A stretch of 64,000 bases of DNA from Pomphorhynchus laevis (Eukaryota > Acanthocephala > Palaeacanthocephala > Echinorhynchida > Pomphorhynchidae), in assembly GCA_012934845.2 (NCBI GenBank), contig WNNJ02003588.1:1-64000 (forward strand), in the 5' to 3' direction. Shown in pieces: positions 34,965-45,436 of this stretch. Position 1 is the stretch's first letter. Every line of letters starts with the position of its first letter. A program made the position numbers and the translations under genes. The notes under the pieces were generated by a model. That model was not told the origin of the DNA and made no database searches. It saw only the letters and a list, made by a program, of their open reading frames with translations.

Positions 34965-35770
34965 TGTATATTATTTTAATACAAATTATATTATTTATTA
35001 TCCATAAAAATTTTCCGTTTAAGATTTTAAATTTATTTTTAATATTATTGTGTTGATTTATATATTTTACTATTTTCTGCTTGATGTTATTTTTATAGTA
35101 ACCTAGTTTAAAATATGTATCTAGTAAATTATTTAAATGATTTAGAAGAAATCCAATATCATTACAAATGATAAAATTATGTCAATTCTTAAAATTTTAT
35201 TATTTAATGTATTATATTGTATTATATTTGGCCAACGCTCCTTATCAAATTCCCGCTCAACGCCTATGGAACAAGTTACCCATCATACTCTTTTTATCAA
35301 CATCATTCTGAATCTTCAAACAGAACTTGTCATTTTCCCTCATTATACAGATTGACGATGATAAGTGAAGTGTACTGGGTAATTTATTCGATAGACAAAT
35401 TTATTGTAGTATTTTTAGTGGTATATTGTGCCGTAATTGAAAAATCAGATTATCTAACTGTCTACGTATTTTATACTATAAAATATATTTGGCAATTTGT
35501 TAAAATTTTATTATTTAATGGAATGTATTTTATATTATAAGGTATGCCTGAATGCTATTGCAAAAATGTTTCTTGTAAATTTAAATATGTCATCTTTACG
35601 ATATAAATTAATAGTAGTTTTAGTTAATGTTAATTTAATGTTTATAATCTAGATATACACCTTCTTTATCATTAATATTGGTTTTATTAAGAATGATGCT
35701 ACCTGGATAAATTTGTTTGCTTATTGAATAAAAATTGCTAGAATTAAATACACATATATTATCAATGTAT
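34965..35770 (-). mobile_element. Naiad-type PLE RT end, split by an insertion
   Basis: RT C-terminal sequence (NIKQKIVKYI, YFKLGYYK, NHLNNLxDTYF-like) occupies 34970-35209 and resumes at 35500-35690. A foreign 290-base segment lies between. It is a broken copy. Confidence 0.7.
35210..35499 (+). mobile_element. LINE 3' end inserted into the Naiad remnant
   Basis: The plus strand reads ANAPYQIPAQRLWNKLPIIL, then IFKQNLSFSL. This is the usual C-terminal end of a CR1/RTE-like LINE ORF2 (RLWNxLP...FKxxL). A 21-base identical sequence ends at 35209 and begins again at 35500, consistent with a target-site duplication. The segment is 5' truncated, as expected for LINE insertion. Confidence 0.7.
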
Positions 35771-35789
35771 CAAATATATTTGAATATAT

Positions 35790-36270
35790 TTTATGTTATT
35801 TTAATACAAAGTATATTATTTATTATCCATAAACATTTTCCGCTAATGATTTTAAATTTATTCTTTATATTATTGTGTTGATTTATATATTTTACTATTT
35901 TCTGTTTGATGTTATTTTTATAGTAACCTAGTTTAAAATATGCATCTATTAAATTATTTAAATGATTTTGAAGAAAGCCAATATCATTACATATTGTTGC
36001 AATTCTTAAAATTTCATTATTTAATGTATTATATTTTATATTATATGGTATGCATGAATGCTCATGCAAAAATATGTTTCTTGTAAATTTAAATATGTCA
36101 TCTTTACGATTAAATTAATAGTAGTTTTAGTTAATGTTAATTTAATGTTCATATCTAGATATATACCTTCTTTATCATCAATATTGGTTTTGTTAAGAAT
36201 AAGGCTTTCTGGATAAATTTGTTCACTAATTGAATAAAAATTATTAGAATTAAATACACATTACTAAATA
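35790..36270 (-). mobile_element. Naiad-type PLE, RT catalytic end
   Basis: Minus strand: [49 protein letters not shown] and [18 protein letters not shown]. This matches 23520-23970 almost base for base. The YxDD box is just beyond the preserved end. It is 5' truncated and broken. Confidence 0.75.
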
Positions 36271-36394
36271 CTTACATTCCAAATTTTTCCTGATTGAGCT
36301 TAATCTCTCGATAAGCTCAGATAGATCGTCTTGCTTCGCTAGTCGATCAGCTGCAGAAGCAAATCTAACAGCTTGAACACACAAGGACGTTAAT

Positions 36395-37380
36395 GGAAGG
36401 ACGTACAAAACAGCTAATAACGACACCAACTATGTACAACTGCAAGTACAGTGCTCGACACACGACTAAAGCGTCTAGACAACAATCGCCTGCGACAACA
36501 ATAAGTCTAAAGAAGTCTTCCTTTGTGGCTTTTGTGCCAACAAATTAATCTGCAACCTCTCCAATAAGCACACATCAACATCAAACACGTTTACTAAAAC
36601 TACCACCGTCGTTTCCGATGTCCTTTCTCCACCCGCCGACCCTGCCACATTATGCATTTCCCATTCCATGTTATGTTCACTCCCGGACACTCCCGTCCCG
36701 TCCTTCATGTCTCGTTTCTCAATAACCTACATCCATCAACCAAAATAACCTCCACCAACCTCCACGATCCTTCCACTCATAACCTCTAACAGCGCTTGCT
36801 ACCCTCTTTATTAACATTATTCTCAATGTGTCCCGTCGCTAAACCAACTCTTTCCAAATCCTCAACTGCCAGATCTCCTATCGTGATATCACCCACAAAC
36901 GTCACTCGTCCTCCTTTACGGAAACACTTTCCTTCAAGCGATCGTTGCGTCATCGTCACTAATATCACTCCTTCCACCTCTTTATCTCCACAATGACGTC
37001 TCGACCACGATGTTTCCGCCTTCAGATCCATCCTCACGTCTCTAGTTCCTGCGGATAAACCATCCTTTTTCAAAGACATCTTTCCTGTCGCATTCATCGG
37101 CCTAAATAAATCTTCTCAATCTAATCCTTCCCAGCCCCCTCTCCTAAAATTTGTTTTCAAGCATTGATCTCACGAGTCTGCTGTCCTATCCCTACGATTC
37201 AAACTCATGTCATCTTCAGCCACTCGCATTTACCCCAATCGCACCCCCTCCGAAATCGCTCAACTCTCATCTGCCCGCATCGAAAAACGTCGTCGCGAGG
37301 AAAACGGCGAAACATCACTCTCGATCCGAAACATCGAAGGAAATTTTCAAGTTGTCCACACCCGCCCAAAAATTCGATGG
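36395..37380 (+). pseudogene. ORF1 of family S1
   Basis: The zinc-finger half reads YVQLQVQCSTHD, then SKEVFLCGFCANKLI, matching the start of the better-preserved LINE at 60197 (VRCSSEDCHVWT, FYCGYCCASLI). The second half (HFPSSDRCVIVTNI, NVxAFRSIL-like, LSSARIEKRRREENGE, EGNFQVVHTR) matches 60870-61270. The last part lies in the same frame as the endonuclease, so ORF1 and ORF2 may be fused in this family. Confidence 0.6.
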
Positions 37381-37429
37381 CGCTCCATCTCCCCTGTGTC
37401 TTCTCCACAAGACTCTTTCGACATCACAC

Positions 37430-38105
37430 ACGGTTTCCGACTCTGCGTCCTCAACACTAGATCTATTCACAATAAATCCGATCGTATCCTCAAACTATTC
37501 ACAAAGCAATCTATAGATCTGTTCTGCCTCACCGAATCCTAGCTCTCCGATTTTGACGACCTCTCCATCCGCCGTTTGCACTCTGCCGGTTGCGCACTAG
37601 TCGAATCCGCTCGCCCCCTCAGCTCATCCCCTTCTAAATTCTCTAATCATGGCGGAATTGTCACATTTACCCGTCACCCCTCGACTATTCGCAAAATCAC
37701 TTCCCCTTTCAGTCTTTGCTCTTTTGAATTGCTCACTTGTCGTTCTTCTAGCCCGATACCTTTTGACCTCGCCATGTATAACGTCCTGGTTCATCAGCTC
37801 CTACATCCTTAATTTTTTACGGAACACGATCGCATCCTTTCTCATTGTTTTTTGTCATCAATCCCTTCATTCGTTCTAGGCGACTTCAACATCAGCTTCG
37901 ACCACCCATCTTCCACCGAATCCATCCGGTTCATCAACACTCTATCCAACTACAATTACAAACTCACATCCACTGCCCCCACACATATCCTTGGCGGGGC
38001 ACTCGACATCATCGCTGTTCCCGATCGTTTTGCTGCCTACACCTCACTGTCCATCTCTGATCCTGGTCTATCCGATGACTTTCTTGTCGCCCTGTCTCTC
38101 CTTCC
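37430..38105 (+). pseudogene. AP-endonuclease region of family S1
   Basis: The blocks are FRLCVLNTRSIHNKSDRI, IDLFCLTES, VLGDFNIS, ILGGALDIIAVPDRF and SDDFLVALSL. The last block has SDD where SDH is expected. An in-frame stop follows LCLTES at about 37542, and frames shift between the blocks. Confidence 0.7.
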
Positions 38106-38269
38106 GAAGTCTCATCTGTCCTCATGTCCTTGCCCAACAAAACCTTACCTGCCGATCCCCATCCTACCCCGATACTTAAATCCATAAGCTCATCGATATC
38201 CCTTTATTCACCACCTTGTTTAACTAGTCTATCCCCAGTGGTATCTTTACATCACCCTGGAAATCCGCT

Positions 38270-39640
38270 ATCGTTCGTCTCCTCCTTAAGAATCAATCGA
38301 TCGACCTCTCACTTACTTATAGCTATCGCCCCATTTCACTCTTCCCTACTCTTTCCAAGCTCTTAGAGCTCCTTATCTTAATACTTATTGACGTTTATCT
38401 ATCTTCATCTAATCTCTACCCTCATTTCCAATCTGCTTTCCGCTCTAATCACTCCACAGAAATCGCATGCATGAATGTTTACAACGATCTACTCATTTCT
38501 CTTGGCAAGGCTCTATATAGTGTTCTCATCTTCCTCGACCTATCATCCGCCTTCGACATCATCGACGACTACATCCTCCTTTCTCGCCTTCGGTACGATT
38601 ACGGCGTTTCTTCCTCCTCTGTAGCATGGTTTGCCACATATCTATCCGACCGTTCTTTTTGAGTATGTTCAAATTCATCATACCCTCCTCCTATCTCTAT
38701 TTTCTGCGAGGTTCCACAAGGTTCAGTCCTAGGACTTTTGCTTTTCTCTCTTCTACTTTGCAATCTATCTCCGTTTATGAAACCTTACTCCTTTAACGTC
38801 ATGCAATACGCCGATGACATCCTCTTATATGCTTATGCACTCGCCCATCGCATACACGATATCGGCATTTCTGCCTCCAACCGTCTTTCTTCTATCTACA
38901 AGCGTCTCTCTCATCTTCGTCTCGTTCTAAACCCAGACAAGTCTAAAATAATGTGGATCCTCCTCCGTCAACCTAACATATCTCATCTCCCTGTATCCTT
39001 TACACCATCAATCATCCCCGTACTCCACAATCTTACTTTCCTAGAATTCAATTTCGATGATCACCTTTCCCTTAAACCCTTCGTGCGTGACAAGGTCCGC
39101 TCGTCTAACTTAATACTCCGTGATATCCGCCGTATCCGCCCCTTTATCGACTCCCGTTCCTGTATGTATCTTCTTTCATCGCTTCTCTTCCCTAAAATCG
39201 ATTACTGCCTCAGCATTTTCGTCAATTCCCAAAATCCATCATCCTACCCCTACAACGCATCATTAACTCCGACGATCGAGTGCTCCTACGTCTCCGTCGC
39301 TTTGACCACACATTCACATATCTTGCATAACTCGCCTGGTCCGCCATCCACATCCGCATACAACTCCGCCTTCTTATCGTAACTTTTCGTATCATCGCTG
39401 TCGCCTTCCCATCGTTCATCAACCTCTCTTTCTTAGACGACACTCGTCCCACCTCGCTATCGCTGCGTTCCCATAATTCCCTTTTACTCCACGTTCCCAA
39501 TTACGTCAACAACTACGGTCTCCGATCCTTCCTCGTCACCGCCCCAATCACCTGAAATAAGCTCCCATTCGACGTCCGCCGCGCTTCCTCCTTTATTGCA
39601 TTCAAATGCCGCCTCTGTACCCAATTCCTCGAAACATGAT
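38270..39640 (+). pseudogene. RT and C-terminal region of family S1
   Basis: RT blocks are SYRPISLFPTLSKLLE, FQSAFRSNHSTEIAC, LIFLDLSSAFDIIDDY, VPQGSVLGLLLFSLLL and MQYADDILLYAYA. The C-terminal part RSCMYLLSSLLFPKIDYCLS aligns with 52150-52230. Several stops and frame changes are present, for example after YLSDRSF near 38660. Confidence 0.75.
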
Positions 39641-39899
39641 TTAGATTTTTGTTTTTTTTTGTTGGTCATGTTAGCGTGCGCCGGCACGCATTTGCCACGT
39701 AAAAATAAATATTTTTTAATTAAATGAATAATATTTTTTAATTCTTTTTAATATATTTTTTAATAAAATATTTTTTAATTTAAATAAGAAGCAAATGCCT
39801 TCTATCAATGTGTTCTCCAGGATATATATATCCTCAAGGAATATAATTTTAGATTAATATAATTTTTGATTAATATGATTTTAGAAAAATTTAGATTTT

Positions 39900-39970
39900 T
39901 AGATTTTTGTTGTTGTGGTGGTCATGCAAGCGTGACGGCATGCACTTGGCACTTATAGATAAATCTATCT
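39900..39970 (+). repeat. Solo 3' tail of family S LINE
   Basis: TGGTGGTCATGCAAGCGTG, GCATGCACTTGGCAC and ATAAATCTATC repeat the 3' end of S1 and S2 (GGTCATGTAAGCGTGC...). The rest of the element is absent, so this is an extreme 5' truncation. Confidence 0.6.
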
Positions 39971-39976
39971 TTTTTT

Positions 39977-40741
39977 AACGATTTTGATTCCAGCATCAAT
40001 GTGCAAACCGACAATAAACTTTATTTATGTGATTATTTTCATTTGTATGTTAATTTTCTGAAGATGCTAGTAGTTACTAGCGAAATATCAAAATGATTTT
40101 AGTTGTCGTTTAACTATACCTGATAGTTCCTAGAAATTTAAAAATATATGCTTTATTTTCAAAAGAGGTTTTTTCATTCATATTTATTAATTATTAATAA
40201 TAATTAATATTCTGAGCAATTTTATTATCACCTTCTGCCGCTTTTCAGTAATGAGCCATTAAAAGTAGAAAATTTCTGTACAAAGCTGTATGGAGCTGTT
40301 GCTAAAAGCTGTTTTACCCACACACAAAATTGTTCAATTCCAATTAATACAGTATTTAAAGGACAACGTAGACAGTTCTCGTTTATAATATAAAAATCTT
40401 GAATTGCGGACTTAAATAGCTTTAGATTGGATTTCACTACTTAGTCTGGAAGGCAATCCCATGATCTAATCGATGTGTGTGATAGTCTGGTAAGCATCGA
40501 GCAATGACCATGTGGTAATGTTTTTAGTGTCATTGAATGACCATTGGGATGATGTCTGTCATTTGACGTAATATATTCGGAGGAGTATGCATCGTGGTTA
40601 CTGCCCATATTCCATATTGTTGTCATATTTAATAAAAACAGTTTAGCGCGGATACTCTGCAAATCAAGAATTGAAACCTGCCCCTATAATTTTGTCGGTA
40701 TAATTTCTCGTTTATAATATAAAAATCTTGAATTGCTAACT
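39977..40741 (+). repeat. Canonical PLE terminal region (arm 2 of a long inverted repeat)
   Basis: It is nearly identical to 32472-33235 in the opposite orientation. No RT or endonuclease is attached, so it is a solo terminal region. Both arms contain the same hammerhead and the same internal short open frames. Confidence 0.75.
40053..40094 (+). ncRNA. Minimal PLE-type hammerhead ribozyme
   Basis: ATTTT (stem I), CTGAAGA (40058-40064), stem II GCTAGT/ACTAGC, GAAATATC (40082-40089) and AAAAT. All core bases are intact. Confidence 0.8.
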
Positions 40742-40744
40742 TTA

Positions 40745-41129
40745 AAAAAAATTAACGATTTATTAAAGTAAAAAAAACACAAAATTTATTAATATTGATA
40801 TATATTTATTAATAATATTGTTATGGTGTATGAGAGAGCTCTTGCTAGGATCCTTTCCCGATTCTACGAAGATCGTGATATGTTGGGAGACCAAAAAAAA
40901 ACAATTTGAATTAAACTATTAATTGAACAATTTCAATTAATACAGTATTTATTTTAATAATATACTGTATTAATAATATACAGTATTTATTTTTAATAAT
41001 TTTTTTTAATATTATTTTTTATTATAAATATTATTACATTAATATAGGTTCCCGCAAATGGGCCTTAATTTACAATTTTAAAGAAAAAAACCTCACCAAG
41101 CCAGTTTTAATATTCAAAAAGTCACTAAA
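40745..41129. other. AT-rich spacer and probable 3' UTR of the downstream LINE
   Basis: No gene is visible. The 3' end of the minus-strand LINE (stop at 41130) must lie here. The moderately GC-containing piece up to about 41045 may be its 3' UTR. Confidence 0.4.
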
Positions 41130-44100
41130 TTATTCTTCATTGATTAAACATAAATCCCTTTGAGGACGATTTATAGCTGATCGAGCTCCACGGACACATC
41201 GAGAAGTCATCTTTGCAAGGATAACGCTGATGCCACTACGTAATCTGCTTATTTCATCGTTGTATGAGCTGTTATGACTCCTTGCCATGGAGCCCGCGAT
41301 TCTCTTTAACAGGATTGCCGCTTCCGTACCCGCCCCTCCGAGCATCGAAAATACTACGGGAATAAATGACGCATGCTCTATGCTATTTACTCTCTCAAGA
41401 TACTTCCTTTTCTTCCTTAGTTCATGATATTCGAAGCATGGTCCGATACTCTTACTGGAGTTAGAGGGAGCGTATGCGTTGAACACGCAGATATCAAGGA
41501 AAGTACACTCCGTTCTGTCTCCAAAGATTCCGGAACATGATATGTCAAGTCTCGCTTCACGATCAATAGTTGTACCGTAATTTTGGAAGCATATTTCATC
41601 ATGCAGAGGGGATAGTTTTGGCTCGATTGCTACGTTACGACAACATTCAGATAATCTATTCGCTAGAAAATCACGGACGGCATCGTGTCTCATTGATGGC
41701 AAGCCGCCTAAAGGGCACGAGAAAGTGTGTGATATCGAGTTTTGTTCTTTACATTGGCAGTATTTCGGTGATGAGGGATGGAGAAATCCGTATCTGGTGG
41801 CTAGTGCATCTTGAAAGACTGTATTACTTATTCTGGAAGAATAACTGTTTGTTGGGTATGTTGACAACCACGAAGATGATCCAGATACTGATGCATGCTC
41901 GATGGCATTCTTGAGAGTAGGGTCGACCTGATTTATAATGTCATTGCGATTCATCCTTTCCGCTTTTAAACGGTTAGCACGAATTTCTTTACATAATCTG
42001 TTTTGATTATTTATTAGATCTAGCCCCGTAACGTCTCCTAAACATGGCTCGCACACCATACGTGAAGCGTTATATTCTTGGTCTACTGAACGCATAGGGT
42101 CTTTAACGCCGATACCACCATCTCTCAAAGTCATGTTAAACACCCTCCATAGAACTTCATTTGTTTCAATGTCAATTCCAGTTAATTCAGTTATCATCGA
42201 TCTTATCGATTGTGCCAGCGCCTCAAACCACTCAATCGAGCAATGGCATGACCGTTGCATATGTATCCATTTTTGTTGAAGAGATCTTATGAGAGCAACG
42301 AAAGCAATCTGTAGCTCTGAACGACCGATTTGTGTGAGACGAGTAACTGTCTCGATCAACGAACGTACATCAGATTGAATATGCTCTTTTACAAAGTCAT
42401 CCTTTCCAATGGGAGACCCCAATATAGACACGCCATTCATGTCAACAGAAATTTGAAGATCATCAAATAAAGCGTGGAGCGTTTCAGCTATACATCCATT
42501 TCCGTATAGTCGACATTTCGCCGGATTAACGAAGAAACCATATGACGGTCCAATTTTTCGTAGCAGTTCAAACGCCATCTTCACTGTATCAGGATCACCC
42601 ACCATATTGCCGTCATCAGCATACCAGCATTGGAGCACATCAGGATACTCCGCAGATATCTTTTGTATCATAGGAAGTGTAGCTGCAGCATAAGCAGACA
42701 TCGATAAAACATCTCCCTGTGTAAATCCTTCTTGGGAGAGTATGATTTCATTCCCAATTGTCAATGACGTCGGATTTCTATAGAGGTTTGACAGAACATT
42801 CGATAGCGCTGGGCATATTTGTGGCATGTTGGCCAGGGCAGTTTTTCTGTTGATTCGATTAAATGCATTATCTGCATCAATAGTCAAGACCACCGAATTT
42901 GGTTTACTCGATAACAAATCACGTAAGGCATGGACTACACATTCAGTACCTGCGCGCTGACCAGCACAAAACTGTGTTTTACCGCATATCTGTTGTAGCT
43001 GTGGCCGTGCAACATCAAGTATGACTTTCGATACGATACGTCTTGAGACATCACCTATTCCAATTGGACGCACACCTGGATTCTTACTTAATGCAATAAG
43101 GCGGCTTGTCGTAAAAGCTTTGATCGACTCATCAGAAACTTCCTTAGTAGCGATTCGTTGAGCAAACAATGCTAGCGCATCCGCTAATTTTTGTGACTCC
43201 GTACCGAAATTCGAAAGCATTTCGGTCCATGCTTTTGCGTCCATTCCAGAAGGTCCTGCACTACCCTTTGTTCTCTTAGCAGCCTCAATTATTTTTGATC
43301 CGTCAATACTCTCGAAAGCAACTTGGTTGAAGTCATGTATTTCGGTTATTGGTTGAGTGACTAGTGCTTCCTCATGTATGTCAGCTGGTTGTGGATGCTT
43401 ATCAATAAGTATCTGTCTCACTGATTTACCACATGTTAAAGTATCCAGGCCCATTGGCACGCCTTGTCCATACTCTGTCTTGATTAATTTCATCGCTGCC
43501 GTTATCTTACCATTGAGAACAAACTTCCGAAATAGCTTCGTTGTATCGTTGGTTATATTGTTGTGTGATTTTTTTACGTCAAGGCGCTGGAGATATCTAG
43601 CTTCGTTTAGTAGAGATGAGATGTCTCCAGAGGACCAGCTAGCGAGACGTCTTGCTAATAAAGCCTTGAGCTTTCGCGTATTCGAATATCCACTACGTTG
43701 TAGAACTAATTGACAAAGTGATATTGCACGTATGAGTGAATCCGTGTTTGATGATGCTCCCTCATATATTCGTATCAGGTTCTTAACAGAACCTATATTC
43801 CAACTCATTAGGCAGATGTCTTCAAGCGAAGAATACTCAATTCTTCGTTTTTTTCTTGCATTCGAAGCTTTGTGCCAGGAACTGCCCCTCCGACTCGACG
43901 CCACCTGAAGTGATTCAGGTAACGTCAGCATCTTTATAGCAGTCCCTGGCGCTTTAATCGAAAGACCCTCAGAATCAGTCGATACTACTGAACAATAGTC
44001 CATATTATTGTCCTCATTCTGAGGGCCTTGTATTTGTGACAAATCGTTGAAAGCCGCCGACACATCCAGATAGAGGACTAGGTCGTCTATCGCTGGTGAA

Positions 44101-44233
44101 AAACTCTGTACCTTACAGTCACCGAAATCGATGACTTGTCTTTCTCCTGTTTCAACGATCTGTATTTGCGTAATGTTGTTGCGTTCAACTCCGATTTGAA
44201 TTTCATCAAATCGGATTAGTGGATTACAGCATA
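41130..44233 (-). CDS. RT plus restriction-like endonuclease ORF2 of the RLE-type LINE
   Basis: The open frame overlaps the end of ORF1 in the -1 frame. Its first ATG is only at 44003 (957 residues from there). An N-terminal helical region is followed by RT: VRPIGIGDVSRRIVSKVIL, FCAGQRAGTECVVHALRDLL, VVLTIDADNAFNRINRKTAL, LSQEGFTQGDVLSMSAYAA and the catalytic QCWYADDGNMVG (near 42620). The C-terminus has CQCKEQNSISHTFSC, matching the CCHC of R2-like elements. MRHDAVRDFLANRL and RLDISCSG...CTFLDICVF follow, fitting a PD-(D/E)XK core. HELRKKRKYLERV comes next. No AP-endonuclease or RNase H motif is present. The frame has no breaks. Confidence 0.85.
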
Positions 44234-44240
44234 TTTTTTT
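44191..44240 (-). promoter_or_regulatory. Candidate -1 ribosomal frameshift site between ORF1 and ORF2
   Basis: In the ORF1 frame the codons TTA AAA AAA TAT give a classic A-AAA-AAA heptamer at 44240-44234. A -1 slip enters the ORF2 frame directly. A perfect 9-base hairpin, CCGATTTGA/TCAAATCGG (44214-44191), follows just after the ORF1 stop. The spacer is about 19 bases, longer than the usual 5-9, so the hairpin might instead serve termination-reinitiation. Confidence 0.55.
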
Positions 44241-45193
44241 AATTTTGCATTTTCCTGCCTTAAGGCAGCCATTTCTTTTTCAAGAGTAAGTACTCTCTCG
44301 ATCAGCATCGCTGCTTGTCCAGCGTGTTGATCCAGAGAGTGACTTTTGGCTGCCCTAAGGTAGGACTGAGCTTCCTCACAAGCCTTCTTGTTCTCACCGT
44401 TTACCCAGGCCAAGTAAGACTTGAACTCTGGACAAACGTGTGAGTACGCCTTGTGAGGTTGCCTACAGTTTGCACATGTCGGCCTATTTTTATTTCCACA
44501 TGCTTGTGTTTCGTGTTCTTCTCCGCAGTGGACGCAACGCGGTGACACTTCTCGACACATGTTCGAAAAATGTCCCCAGCGCTGACATCTATAACACTGC
44601 GGATACCGAAAGGCAGCATCGTCTTCGTCGAATATCTTTACAGATATTCGATGTCCGCAGATGCTGCCTCCATCTTCTTTCAATTTTTTCAAACTACATA
44701 TAGTTCCCTTCAAAAGAAAGGAACTATATGATTGATTGTATGATTTGCATGTTTTCAGAATCCTTACATCATATTGATGTAAGAATTCTTCAACATCTTC
44801 TTTCTCCGCAAATGACGGCACATCCCTAAGGATGGCCGTCACTTGTGGAGAAATGTCGATAATTTCTATACCCTCTTCTCCAACTAAAGCCGCTTTGAAT
44901 TTATCTTTCAAAGCTAAGCTTTTGAAGGAGATTCGGTAGAAATTATCTCTTTTGAAAAACCGTTCGAAGATTTCTCCTCGAACAGTTTTTCTTATTTCTC
45001 TCTCTACCTCTCTTATTTTTTTGTTTAGATTATGGTTTTCTTTACATGTTACTTTAATTGCAAAAGAGTCTTGCTTTATAGGCAAGAGCCTCTTTTGCAC
45101 TGAAGATTCTTTTTCTATATTTTTTAAATTTTCCTCCAGCTGGGAAGAAGATTTTCTCTTCCCAACTGGCTTAAGGCAATTAGTTCCTTCCAA
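44216..45193 (-). CDS. Gag-like zinc-knuckle ORF1 of the RLE-type LINE
   Basis: This is a 325-residue predicted RNA-binding protein. Residues 1-95 are basic and Lys/Glu-rich, and 100-195 form a probable RRM-like fold. Three knuckles follow: CYRCQRWGHFSNMC (200-213), CVHCGEEHETQAC (220-232) and CANCRQPHKAYSHVC (240-254). A short Leu-heptad helix ends the protein (about 296-320: LIERVLTLEKEMAALRQENA), suited to oligomerisation. This looks like the ORF1 of I/Jockey-type elements, yet it precedes an RLE-type ORF2. A run of seven A lies in the last codons (44240-44234), at which a -1 shift would enter ORF2. The ATG at 45193 is the first of the frame. Confidence 0.85.
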   Translation of the reverse strand: MEGTNCLKPVGKRKSSSQLEENLKNIEKESSVQKRLLPIKQDSFAIKVTCKENHNLNKKIREVEREIRKTVRGEIFERFFKRDNFYRISFKSLALKDKFKAALVGEEGIEIIDISPQVTAILRDVPSFAEKEDVEEFLHQYDVRILKTCKSYNQSYSSFLLKGTICSLKKLKEDGGSICGHRISVKIFDEDDAAFRYPQCYRCQRWGHFSNMCREVSPRCVHCGEEHETQACGNKNRPTCANCRQPHKAYSHVCPEFKSYLAWVNGENKKACEEAQSYLRAAKSHSLDQHAGQAAMLIERVLTLEKEMAALRQENAKLKKYAVIH

Positions 45194-45344
45194 CTGTACT
45201 TATGTACTTATATATATGAATAAATAAATAGAAACAAAAAACAAAAAGCAAATACAACAAACAAAAAACAAAAAAAAATAAAAAAATAAAATATAAAAAA
45301 TTAATAAACTAAATTAATAAGCAAAAACTCACCTTTCAGCTATT

Positions 45345-45436
45345 AATATAGCTCTTGATTCCGAAAACTTGTACACAAATATAGCTCTCGATTCCGAAAA
45401 CTTGAATACCAATATAGCTCTTGATTCCGAAAACTT
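45345..45436. repeat. Three 33-base tandem repeats in the LINE 5' UTR
   Basis: ATATAGCTCTTGATTCCGAA followed by AACTT recurs with starts 33 bases apart (45345, 45378, 45411). It lies upstream of ORF1 on the minus strand. Reiterated 5' units often act as promoters in LINEs, but that is inference here. Confidence 0.75.

Larger units (their letters stand above)
36290..39710 (+). mobile_element. CR1-like LINE, family S1, long copy
   Basis: From 5' to 3' it has an ORF1 zinc finger (about 36400-36560), an ORF1 second domain (36930-37380), an AP-endonuclease (37430-38105), an RT (38270-39000) and a C-terminal domain to about 39640. The 3' end carries a GCGTGC/GCACGC hairpin (39673-39688). Frames change many times. 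About 600 bases present in S2 between endonuclease and RT are missing near 38110. The coding strand is strongly pyrimidine-rich. It is an old, inactive copy. Confidence 0.8.

Noticed and set aside
35217-35540. Hydrophobic 107-residue membrane protein
   Set aside because: Another frame of the same DNA reads as a LINE ORF2 end, and the open frame crosses the insertion boundary into Naiad sequence.
36786-37097. Minus-strand 103-residue Gly-rich protein, and similar minus-strand frames in 36475-39690
   Set aside because: These are shadows of the pyrimidine-rich S1 coding strand, which lacks stops on the opposite strand by composition.
41130-44063. Start of LINE ORF2 at 44063
   Set aside because: The codon there is GTG, and the frame stays open upstream into the ORF1 overlap. 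The first ATG is at 44003.
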